Origin: Ascaphus truei
Taxonomy: Eukaryota; Chordata; Amphibia; Anura; Ascaphidae
Reading direction: 5' to 3'
Assembly: GCA_036426205.1 (NCBI GenBank)
Contig: CM071568.1
Span: 305,878,590 to 305,942,589 of the forward strand
DNA: 64,000 bases
This document shows, piece by piece, positions 54,666 to 63,589 of the stretch. Made by a program: the position numbers and the translations under genes. The notes below the pieces were generated by a model. That model had not been told where the DNA came from and did not search any database. It saw only the letters and a list, made by a program, of their open reading frames with translations. Every line of letters begins with the position of its first letter. The stretch's first letter is position 1.

Positions 54666-55244
54666 CTAGACTAAAGTACTGACATCCAAACATTCGTTAA
54701 GTCCCCCAGGATTAAGCGTGCCCAATTGGTGAATCCAAAAGGTTTCGCGCCTACAGAGTGTCTTGAATCGGTCGCCTCCTAGAACACAAGGAGAGATGGT
54801 CTCTATTCCCATAATTTGCATAGTTTTGGGATTTTGTTGGTGAAATAGTTTAAAGTGTCGAGAGACACTATGATTATTGAGACCCTTAATAACATTTCTC
54901 CTGTGTTCCAGGAAGCGCGTTCCCAATGTTCTCGTGGTGCGTCCAACGTATTTTAGACTGCACCCGCACTGTATAAGGTACACAACGTAAGTGCTAAGAC
55001 AAGTGATAGAGCTACTGATGGCATAGGTGATGCCCCTACTTGAAGAACAGACATGAGTATTATTCAAAAGATGCCTGCATGTAATGCATCGACTGCGGGT
55101 ACCTATATCATAGTAGTTGTGTCCGACAATTGTCTGTCTGTCTTTTGACATTTCCATTCGCAGACATACGCATACCGGATTCATGAACTGACCAACAGCC
55201 ACCCCTGTTTCCGCCAGATGGTGGGTTTCGAATAAAAGAAGCAT
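54666..55244 (-). CDS. Penelope-like element GIY-YIG endonuclease domain (open frame)
   Basis: A 192-codon open frame without internal stops. It carries IVGHNYYDIGTRSRCITCRH (CxxC zinc motif), VVYLIQCGCSLKYVGRTTR (GIY-YIG core), GTRFLEHRRNVIKG (catalytic Arg helix), NHSVSRHFKLFHQQNP, GGDRFKTLCRRETFWIHQL (catalytic Glu) and GGLNECLDVSTLV. PLEs pair an RT with this endonuclease to insert by target priming. Upstream, towards 55400, the RT part is only faintly readable in broken frames, so this is the best kept piece of a largely truncated element. Modules at 55.46-55.99 kb and 52.87-53.35 kb flank it on the same strand. The ATG at 55244 is internal to the original polyprotein. Confidence 0.85.
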   Translation of the reverse strand: MLLLFETHHLAETGVAVGQFMNPVCVCLRMEMSKDRQTIVGHNYYDIGTRSRCITCRHLLNNTHVCSSSRGITYAISSSITCLSTYVVYLIQCGCSLKYVGRTTRTLGTRFLEHRRNVIKGLNNHSVSRHFKLFHQQNPKTMQIMGIETISPCVLGGDRFKTLCRRETFWIHQLGTLNPGGLNECLDVSTLV

Positions 55245-55403
55245 TGGTTGATAAAGTGCGGCAGATCAAATTTTTCCAGACCTAGGGTGCGGGATTGATT
55301 TGATAATAATGGTAGTTATCCTAAGATATTGATAGATCTGTGAGACCGTAGCTTTTTTGTTCCTTTCATTTTCAATGGCGCTATATATTAGCTTGGCGTA
55401 AGA

Positions 55404-55465
55404 AAACGGAGGCTTATATATATATATATATTATATATATATAATATATATTATATATATATAAA
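55404..55465. repeat. (TA)n microsatellite
   Basis: Interrupted TA repeats at the end of the PLE 5' module. Confidence 0.9.
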
Positions 55466-55999
55466 AAGACAGACAAAAAACAGGCGCACTCATAGCGTAT
55501 AAAAGTATAACAAAATATTTATGGAGTAGATGATATAAAAAACACACTCACAAACAAAACGGAATATAAAGTAGTTATGAGTACAACTCAATCACTAGCC
55601 AGAAGCAGGAACCAGGTAACCAGGTGACTCCGGTGAAATCGTCCGGTGTGGATGGATTGCAGCAACCTCAGTAGTATACTCCGTGTATCGGAGAAGGTAA
55701 GGGACGCCGCCCTCATCCAAATCCAGCGTCACCGCAGTGAATTCTCGGATCCAGATCCCGCGAGAAATCGATGACGTCACAGGATACGAATGGTACCAGT
55801 CCCCACAAAAATAGCAAGGAACCGGCTGGGATCAGTTTATAACACAATATAAACAGTCCCGTAAATATAGTAGTGAGTAGTAAGTACTAAAACTGGACAA
55901 TATCACGTCCGCAAGGCACTCCCTACGTGTTTCATCTCGAAAGACTTTGTCTTTCCTGACTTCGATCCCGACAAAGTCTTTCGAGATGAAACGTGTAGG
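55455..55999 (-). mobile_element. PLE 5' terminal module headed by a hammerhead-like hairpin
   Basis: Minus strand: AGTCTTTCGAGATGAAACAC then GTAGGGAGTGCC (helix GTCT/AGAT with a TTCG loop, then GAAAC), GC-rich DNA, TTTTGTTTGTGAGTGTG, ATACTTTTATACGCTATGAG, TGCGCCTGTTTTTTGTCTG. The first 37 nt are also present inverted at 55963-55999, forming a long hairpin with an 18-nt spacer. Confidence 0.65.
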
Positions 56000-56998
56000 A
56001 AGTGCCAGTGGTTCAGCCAGTGCCGGGGGTTGGGACAGTGGTTTAGCCAGTGCCGAGGGTTGTGCCAGTGGTTCAGTCAGTGGCGGGGGTTGGGACAGTG
56101 GTTGAGCCAATGCCGGGGGTTGTGCCAGTGGTTGAGCCAGTGCCGGGGGTTGGGACAGTGTTTGAGCCACTGCCAATGGTTGGGCCAGTGCCAGTGCTAG
56201 GATTTGGGCCAGGGGAAGAGCCTGGGACATAGGATCCTGCGCAATAGGATCCTGCTGTAGCATTGGCTGCATCTCTGGCTCTCTTTGCGTCTCTGGCTCT
56301 CTTTGCGTCTCTGGCTCTCTTTGTGTCTCTGGCTCTCTTTGCGTCTCTGGCTCTCTTTGCGTCTCTGGCTCTCTTTGGCTCTCTGGCTCGCTTTGGCTCT
56401 CTGGCTCGCTTTGGCTCTCTGGCTCGCTTTGGCTCTCTGGCTCTCTTTGCCTCTCTGGCTCTGATATTAGATCAATATCTGATAATTGCTCCAGATCGGA
56501 TAGTATGTGTATATCCGATTGTGCGTGTGGCTCGCTTTGTGGCTGTATTTGTGCCTGTGGCAGGGGCTGTGCCTGGACATGTGCCACAAGTTGACCCATA
56601 CATGTAGCTATGACAGAGAGGCTATTTGCCATGTTGTCCAGTGTCTCCTGTTGTTTTGTCATAATGTGGCTCATATTTTTCATTTCATTATATATTTTCT
56701 CATTTGTTTGAGCCTGACTGTGTGCCCGATCTTGCTGGTTTTTGATAAACCTGGCCTCTAGGCTGGTTAAACTTGATAATGCTTCAGCACAAACCTGGTC
56801 TCCATGGCCCGCTTGGATCTCCCCATTGTCATCACTTTCGGGATTTTGTTGGGTATCCTGTAATCCAAGAAAATCAGGTCCTGAATCATCTGCATCTGGG
56901 ACAGTAATATGTGTGGGATCTACTGTCATCTCATCCTCACTTCTGACACGTTGTTGTGGTGATGCAGACACATCAGAATCCCTGTCCTCAGCAATCAC
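55832..56998 (-). CDS. Acidic/Gln-Pro-rich coiled-coil ORF (possible Harbinger accessory protein), 3' end replaced by a PLE module
   Basis: A 388-codon open frame. Residues 1-60 are acidic (DSDVSASPQQRVRSEDEMTV). Residues 70-150 look like a coiled coil (ALSSLTSLEARFIKNQQ, NEKIYNEMKNMSHIMTKQQE). Then come repeats of (S/R)EPE(S/T)Q of 18 bp (56270-56460) and LAQPPALAQPLSQ (55995-56200). The last 50 or so codons are not native: they read into the PLE module and its hairpin (RFISKDFVGIEVRKDK onward). Similar acidic plus coiled-coil tails occur in Myb/SANT-like proteins of Harbinger elements, but no SANT domain is seen, so the function is open. It is head-to-head with the forkhead gene. Confidence 0.45.
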   Translation of the reverse strand: MIAEDRDSDVSASPQQRVRSEDEMTVDPTHITVPDADDSGPDFLGLQDTQQNPESDDNGEIQAGHGDQVCAEALSSLTSLEARFIKNQQDRAHSQAQTNEKIYNEMKNMSHIMTKQQETLDNMANSLSVIATCMGQLVAHVQAQPLPQAQIQPQSEPHAQSDIHILSDLEQLSDIDLISEPERQREPESQSEPESQSEPESQSEPESQREPETQREPETQREPETQREPETQREPETQREPEMQPMLQQDPIAQDPMSQALPLAQILALALAQPLAVAQTLSQPPALAQPLAQPPALAQPLSQPPPLTEPLAQPSALAKPLSQPPALAEPLALPTRFISKDFVGIEVRKDKVFRDETRRECLADVILSSFSTYYSLLYLRDCLYCVIN

Positions 56999-57004
56999 AA
57001 CATA

Positions 57005-57491
57005 ATAAATAAGAACATTTTAAAATCAACATAATGACTAAGTAATGTTGTGCTCCTCTTTATTTGCCTGAACATACTACTGCTGCGGCTCATCTGAGTC
57101 TAACACATCGCCGTTTTTTCCCTGGCTTTTTCCTGAAATGCGACGCACTTCACCTGGAGCATGGCGCATTCATTTTGCGTTCTCAGCCACGGGTCATGTG
57201 CGGTTGACGCGCGGTTGATGCGTTTATTGAGAATGGTTCGGATTTAATTGGTTGCAATTCTTCGCGTGTCCGCCAATTGGCAGATATTCATGAATTGTAA
57301 TGCGCATGCGCTTCAGTAATGTGTCGACTTGCTGGTGTTTCGTTTAAAAAAGATACCACAGTGTACTATTGTAACTTGGCCTTGAGACTGAAGGAAGAGG
57401 TTGCAAAAATGTATCAATTTAGGCTTTTCATATTAAAGAAAGACAAAGACCAGTTTCGGTTACACTATTCTCCAGAGACCCGCCGCCCGCC
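57005..57491. promoter_or_regulatory. Putative bidirectional promoter with CCAAT and NRF1 motifs
   Basis: Between the two divergent ORFs: GATTTAATTGGTTGC (ATTGG) near 57241-57255, CCGCCAATTGGCAG (CCAAT and ATTGG) at about 57270-57283, and TGCGCATGCGCT at 57301-57312 (NRF1 palindrome). NF-Y and NRF1 sites are common in bidirectional vertebrate promoters. Inference only. Confidence 0.4.
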
Positions 57492-58073
57492 ATGAGTGTT
57501 CAAGTGCAGCCCGCTTTCCAAAAACCCGACAGAAGTTACGCGTATTTGATATGGGCCGCGATTAATGCAACAGATTATAAGATGGCAACAGTTGTTCAAA
57601 TTTATCAGTATTTTATCAAATACTATGACTTTTACAAATTTTCACCAGCTCCTCATACGTGGAAGCGTGCAATAAGGAAAAGGTTATGTAGCGATCCCTG
57701 TTTTTATCGTATTGAGTCCCAATTTGTTGGACGGTATTGGTGTGTATCACCGGCTTTTTCCTGTATTTATGATCATGCAGATGGCAAAAGGCGAAGGGTC
57801 GTGTTAAAACCAACTAAGAAACGACAATCGCCGCCAAGCAATGCACCAGCACCGGTTTCCAATAACGGTCCCACCGTTAGTGACAACCCAGAGCCTGAGC
57901 CGGATTTCGCGTGCAGTTTCGATCAAGCTTGCATGTACCTAAGCAATTTCCAGCCTCATCAGCTGACTACAGGTGGACTAGTCCCGCTGCAAACTAACAA
58001 TGTGGATGATCAAGAACACTGGACTGGCAGTGGACCGGCGCCGGCGCCAGCTGAATGGGAAATTCTATGGTGA
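57492..58073 (+). CDS. Divergent forkhead (winged-helix) domain protein
   Basis: A 193-codon frame with ATG in good context (GCCATGA) and an N-terminal forkhead domain at residues 11-87. Helix 1 is KPDRSYAYLIWAAI, followed by KMATVVQIYQYFIKYYDFYK; the recognition-helix region is TWKRAIRKRLCSDPCF and the wing is GRYWCVSP. The consensus KP..SY..LI..AI, IYQ, FY, W...IR..L and YW are all kept, but the IRH histidine is Lys63. A basic stretch KRRRVVLKPTKKR (99-111) may be a nuclear signal. The rest is Pro/acidic-rich. It should bind DNA as a transcription factor. The stop overlaps a strong donor (ATG|GTGAGT at 58069/58070); splicing to TTTTTCCTCAG|AAAA at 58340 makes TGA across the junction, so both forms end at nearly the same place. 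FOX subfamily not assigned. Confidence 0.85.
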   Translation: MSVQVQPAFQKPDRSYAYLIWAAINATDYKMATVVQIYQYFIKYYDFYKFSPAPHTWKRAIRKRLCSDPCFYRIESQFVGRYWCVSPAFSCIYDHADGKRRRVVLKPTKKRQSPPSNAPAPVSNNGPTVSDNPEPEPDFACSFDQACMYLSNFQPHQLTTGGLVPLQTNNVDDQEHWTGSGPAPAPAEWEILW

Positions 58074-58339
58074 GTATTGTTGCCGTATTATTTTCTGTGT
58101 TTTTTTTATTTTGAGAATACAGTATCAATATCGGTACGATTCCAAAGTCAAGCGATTCTCCTGTAAGCAATATCATTGGCTGAGCGGCTTCTACAGTACT
58201 GTACTGCAGATACTGAACAATTGGTGGAACGCTAGGCGCATGCGCATGTGAACAGGAGAAAATTATTGGTGGGGCTGGCTGGGATCTTCTTTAGGGGACT
58301 GACCATTACAGTAAAACTTTTCTTTTTGTTTTTCCTCAG
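58070..58339 (+). other. Predicted intron at the 3' end of the forkhead gene
   Basis: Donor GTGAGT and acceptor CTTTTTGTTTTTCCTCAG, 270 bp. It contains a GGCGCATGCGCATG (NRF1-type) at 58235-58248. Confidence 0.5.
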
Positions 58340-58580
58340 AAAATAAAACGGCTAATGGAGGGATTTCGATGGATAATATCGCTGCACATTGCTGAATCGG
58401 ATTTAAAAACCCACGTACCAGAGTCAACAGTTTAGTGGCCGTTGTTATTGATTAGGATAGAATACTGTACCTGAAACAGTATGCTGATGTTTTCCGGCCA
58501 TACAGTATACAATACTTTTTTTATAAACAGTATACTGTGTAATAAACCCGAAAAAATAAAAACTATGCATTTATTCTACA
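58340..58580 (+). other. Predicted 3' UTR exon and polyadenylation signals of the forkhead gene
   Basis: AATAAA at 58541-58546 and 58555-58560 lie about 200-220 bp into the predicted last exon. Confidence 0.45.
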
Positions 58581-58969
58581 TGTATTACAGTACTGTACAT
58601 ACTGTACAGTGTGTGTCTTCTATACAGTGCCAGTACATACAGTACAGTACTGTATGTGTCTTCTATTTTTTTTAATACTCTTGTACTGAGCATGCCTACA
58701 GTATACAGTACAGTGTGCCTGGACAGTAGTGTACATTCTAGAAACACTGTATTTTGTTACAGTAGCAAAGGAGCCAATGGAACAATGTAAAACAAATCAA
58801 TGTTCTTTTATTGGTGGAGTAAGTACAAAAACATTTATTTACAAATACTGTACAATGTAGAAACATTTTAAGTGCCCAGCAATTCAAAACATCAACAGGT
58901 GTATGGTTTACTGCTACAGTAGTGAAAACATTTATGTATATGTAAGGATGTGTTAGGAATGTGTGCATA
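58581..58969. repeat. TACAGTAC/ACTGTA-rich sequence
   Basis: ACAGTACTGTAC-type phrases recur many times from 58180 to 58740, with TGTGTCTTCTAT twice. A local short-motif expansion rather than a clean tandem array. No gene. Confidence 0.5.
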
Positions 58970-59965
58970 TATATATGGGTTCCGCGCTGTTATTAATGCA
59001 GGGAGCCACCATACTGTGTTAATTGCAAGTAAGGTCACTGTGTCAGAGCAAGGTTGCGCATGCGCGAGGGAAGCGCGCGAACGCCAACCAATAAGGATGG
59101 ACTTTGGGGTTGAACCTAAACCCTGTGAACCGTGGCGAAGTCAGCTGAGGCTGGGAACCAATAGGGTGCTTGAATTCTGGAGAGGAGAGAGACAGGAAGC
59201 GTGTGGGAGGACACACGCTAGAGGGTGTTGAAGGAGAAGGTGGCGGAACCTCGTGTGTGCGAGCGGAGGGTCAGTGACCCTTCCGCTTAGGACAGAGACA
59301 TTCCCCAGCCCCAAGGAGTATTACCCCTGTCACCGTAGGGTGCTGCTTTTGTAGGGACGGCCGTAGTACTTAGGGAAGGCCCCCGTTAGTGCTGGTTCAA
59401 CGGCAGGAGTTGCGGACGCCATCTTGGTCTGGAAACAGACCGCCAAGCAGAGTGTCAGCTAAAGGTCTGGAGCGACATCACGGACCCTTTTTGAAGAGGT
59501 GTGGTCACCGCAGTGTGTTCATCAAGTGCACCTACACCGGTCACCAGGCGCTGATCCCGCCTCCCACTAACTAATTGGGGCATTAGCGTGCTAGCAGACT
59601 GTTCACTGTAAATACTGGTCACAAGGACATACTCCTTTGGAGAGTGGCAGAGCCACCTATGTACAGGACAATATCCCTTTTAAGGTGTGGCCGAGCCACA
59701 GTATGAGAGACTATGATTATAGAGTATAAGAGTTCCATGCATGTTGTATATATATTCTGCTTTATCATATTCGTTAGAGAAATAATAAAAAGGTTGCTTG
59801 TTGCACAAATATAGTTTGGGATGTTTTCTTACTCAGGGTAGATCTTCTACAATGGGGATCCTGGGTAAGTGGAGGCGCTGCACCATGTTAAGAGCGGGTA
59901 AGACCCCAGGCTCCCCAACAGCGGAGGCTTAGAGCTCCTGGAGCCACAGGTAAAACACAGCATCA
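58970..59965 (+). mobile_element. LTR-type element, family B (plus orientation)
   Basis: GC-rich start with TGCGCATGCGCGAGG (59055), then AGGGACGGCCGTAGTACTTA (compare 22560 minus), TATATATATTCTG near 59745, AATAATAAAAAGG near 59782 and TCTTCTACA. Then GGGGATCCTGGGTAAGTGG, GGCGCTGCACC and GGAGCCACAGGT at 59850-59960, all shared with the minus-strand copy at 21.6-22.6 kb. Order and signals fit U3-R-U5 followed by a leader. Confidence 0.5.
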
Positions 59966-60057
59966 GTAGTTCCTTTGTTCAGGGGTTCAGAAAAAGGGCT
60001 ACATATAAATAGTAAAAACATTTACAGTCAGTCAGTATGGTTTACAGTCACATGTTT

Positions 60058-60570
60058 TAAAAACAAATTCTTTATTAATAAAATATACAAAACGCAACAT
60101 CTCCTTTATTAAAGTCAAAACATATACAGTGGGATGGTGTGCAAAACAGTCTGCACCAGTACAGTCCTCGAGGGCAGCAGACAGGCCCGGTTTTCAGGAC
60201 AACCTTGAAAACCGTGCCTGTTTGCGGCCCTCAGGGACTGGAATTGTGCAGGTCCTGTGTGTGTGTACAGCAAGTTAAAACATTTCTGTATAAATACAAG
60301 TTAAAAACACACACAACAACATCTCCTTTATTTAAGTACAGCAGGTCAAAGACATGTACAATACAGTTCAGCACAACAGTATGGTCTTACCTGTGATTAA
60401 AAAAATCTTTATTCATAAAATACAGTATACAAAACGCAACATCTCCTTTATTAAAGAAACATACAGTATACAGTACAGTGGGATGGTGTGCAAAACGGTC
60501 AGTAAGGCCTGCACCCCTACAGTCCTCGAGGGCAGCAGACAGGCCTGGTTTTCAGGACACCCTTGGATGC
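60058..60570. repeat. Tandem duplication of about 330-bp spacing with a hairpin MITE
   Basis: 60100-60215 and 60430-60560 share CAAAACGCAACATCTCCTTT (the first copy begins earlier), AGTGGGATGGTGTGCAAAAC, CAGTCCTCGAGGGCAGCAGA and GGTTTTCAGGACA. In the first copy CAGTCCTCGAGGGC is mirrored by GCGGCCCTCAGGGACTGG (60159-60242), a foldback resembling hAT-type MITE ends. Confidence 0.6.
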
Positions 60571-60968
60571 TGACTTAAAATGGCTGCTTAGATCCCAGTG
60601 CTGTTATGTCAGACCCCCCTCCCCCTCCTTGCATCATATTATCACTTTGTCACCGGGTAACCTATGACCAAATTGGGGCACCCCACTATGAGGCACAGCT
60701 GTGGTCTCGGAGCAAAGTACAATCGGTAATTGTGATGCTCACAGAATTTTGTAACATCGTTTAAAGCTGATTTGATGTGATAAGTTATATATATTATGTA
60801 ATACATTTTTATGAAATACAGTACCGACACACTTTCCTTTTCATCCTCCAGTCTTTCTATTCCATGTCTCTAAATTCCCAGGAAAGAATCTCGGGAAGTC
60901 TGAATAACTTGTGCGTATTAAGGAAGAATTGCCACATTAAGGAGTACAAAATCAGTAATATTTCAAAA
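60571..60968. other. No gene seen
   Basis: AT-rich. Small ORFs without domains. Confidence 0.4.
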
Positions 60969-61680
60969 TGTGTATGACTTCCTCCAAGTGAATGAGAAAA
61001 TTATAAACTGGTGAGGCTGCCATTTCACGAGAGCAGCTGTCTTTTAGTGAGAGAGACTGTCCTACAATAAATAAAACTGCTGACCCATGGGTGAGACAGT
61101 ATTCTAGTGGGTAAGATTGTCCTCTAATGAATGAAACAGCCTTCCGGTGAGTGAGACTGCCCTCCAGTGAGTAAGATTGCTCTCCCATGAGTGAGACTGC
61201 CTTCCAATGAGTGATTCTTTCTCCAGTGTCTTTTAGTGAGGGAGACGGCGCTTCATTCATTGGACTGCCATCCCAGGAGTGAGATTATTTTGCATTGAGA
61301 ATCTCTGCTCTCCATTGAGTATGATTACCCTTCAGTTAGTGAGTATCCTCCAATGAAACTGCCTTGCAATAAATTAAAGCTGCCTTTCAGTGAGTACGGC
61401 TACCCAATAATGAGTGTGTCTGCCATTCAACGAATAAGACAGACTTCCAGTGAGTGACACTGCATGCCAATGAGTGACACCACACGCCAATAAGTGACAT
61501 TGCACTCAAAAGAGTGACACTGCCCTTCAATAAGTGACACTGCCCTCCAACAAGTGACACTGCCCTCCAATGAGTGGCACTGCCCTCCAATGAGTGGCTC
61601 GGCCCTCCAATGAGTGGCACGGCCCTCAAATGAGTGGCACGGCCCTCCAATGAGTGACACTGCCCTCCAATGAGTGACTG
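60969..61680. repeat. 20-bp minisatellite (CACTGCCCTCCAATGAGTGA)
   Basis: About 35 units, most regular at 61480-61680 and increasingly diverged to the left. Minus ORFs with HSLEGSVTHWRA repeats are artefacts. Confidence 0.9.
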
Positions 61681-62780
61681 TGGCGGTGGAGGGGTAACCA
61701 GGGCAATAATAAAAGTATTATGCCCACCTTGTTACCCCTAAACCCGTTTGGGGACGAAGGGGTTAACTGTATGGTCACCATAATGCAATCTTTTCCCTAT
61801 CTATCACCTGTAATTATCCCTAGATCATATTGTGAAAATGGAGTGTCAGTTCTTCAGCTCAGTAACCAGCTGCAGTCCTGTTAATGTATACTGCATGCCG
61901 GCTATTAATCATGGACCACATCACAGAGCAAATTCAATTAAGTGGCTAACTTGTGTTAGGAGGGAGCAAGCACTCTTATTTTTGAAAGGCAGCTAGCTAG
62001 GAAGTAATCATACACATACATGTTGTTCTAATAACCCCAATTTATATAGACATCATATATGAAAATAAACTGTGTTTAAGGTGCTTTTAAAATATGAAGA
62101 CAGGAACCCGTTCCTGTCAGCTCAGCTGTTAATTCATTAACATGTGCATATGTTTAGGATAAATGAGTTGAAAGCCTCAGCAATCCTGAAGTGTTAGGGT
62201 GGGCAAGATACAGTAAAGTACCCTTGAAAGCGTTACTTTTTCACTTTGGCTGGAATCACTTCACTCAACCTAGTGATTTGGACAGCACTGGTTAAGCAGT
62301 CTCCGAAACACAGACCAATACGAGCTCGGGAAGAAAGGTGTCAGACAACAGGGCTGCTGTTTCCATACTTCAAAGTTTTATTCAGTTGTGCCCCGACATT
62401 TATACAGAAAACCAAGGGCATGTTAATACATAACATATCATGTTTAACAATGTGAGAAATAATAAGTTTCTGTAGAGGTTATGTATCTGTGTCTTTGGAC
62501 AAAGCATTAGTAAATCATTACATCTTGCTTGTGTTTGGTCGGCAGTTTCTACTTCTACATTACAAAGAGAAATACAGGGAACGTTTTATCAAGAGCATGC
62601 AACTGTCTTGTTTGGGACATTTTACAGCTCTTGTTATTGTATGAAAGACAAACTGAGAACAACAGAAGTAAATAAAGATTACAACTAGCATAGTGAGTTA
62701 ATTCTCTCAGTACTGGTACAGCTCATATAAGAAGGATAAAGCTAGCAGATTATATTAACCCTTTCAATCCCTGAGACGTG
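61681..62780. other. No gene recognised; dispersed-repeat fragments
   Basis: 61680-61800 (GGGGTAACCAGGGC, GACGAAGGGGTTAACTG) resembles 6030-6110. A GACAGGAACCCGTTCCTGTC palindrome is at about 62099-62118. Confidence 0.4.
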
Positions 62781-62799
62781 TAGAGCTGACATATAATTT

Positions 62800-63250
62800 T
62801 AACGATAAAAAAGAAGAAAAAAAGGGCGCAAGACCCATAGTGCAAAATGTAATATTTAATGCTATAAAAACACAGTTAAAAACACTTACATGACGTAAGT
62901 TGGTTACGGGCACATCTAGAAAGGTCACTCCGAAGTTTCAGCCAGCTGGGAGAGCCTCAGTGTCCATCTTCTTGTGGGAGAAAGCCTCAGCTCCAGACAC
63001 CCTCCTCCCGGGTTTGGCGCTGCTCCACTCCTACTTCCGCTTCCGCGTCACACTTTGGCATACTCCCTCTACCAGAACGCTGCCTGTCCACTACATGCCT
63101 TATTACAGGGCTTTCTTGTGAGTGTTCACTGCCCACCGCTGCTGCGGACCTTGTATATTCAATACACCATCATTTTGAATCTTTGAATGGTTTCTGCTAC
63201 TTTTATTACCATTTGTACTGGTTAATGTGGGCAGATTTGTCTTTGAGCAA
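62800..63250 (-). mobile_element. PLE-type terminal module (3' part)
   Basis: Minus strand: GTCATGTAAGTGTTTTTAAC, TTTTTATAGCATTAAATATT, TTTGCACTATGGGTCTTGCG and a CCCTTTTTTTCTTC end, the same block order as at 52.9 and 55.5 kb. 63040-63130 has a plus-strand GCTTTCTTGTGAGTGTTCAC that suggests a second, oppositely oriented copy. Confidence 0.4.
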
Positions 63251-63589
63251 GTTTTACTCTATGAATTTTCAACGGGAGTGATTTCTTTATCTTTTTCTGC
63301 TTTGTTATATACACCAGCATTTCAGTGAGTCACGGGTCCTGCTGATCCGCTTTCTCCACAGAGTTGCACTATTTTTGTATGTTATGTTTTCTATGTATCC
63401 ACTGGTGAGTCGCGCTCCCTGACTTCTCCCATCTACAAACACACCCCAAGGATCAACTAGGAAGATCCGGTGAAGGTTGAGCTGCAGTTTATCACTGTTT
63501 GTATAGAGTTTACTTTACTTATTTTAAGTGTATTATTGCAATGTAGCATTTTGACCCAGACATCTGTGGAAGCGCCTGGTGAATCTCGG

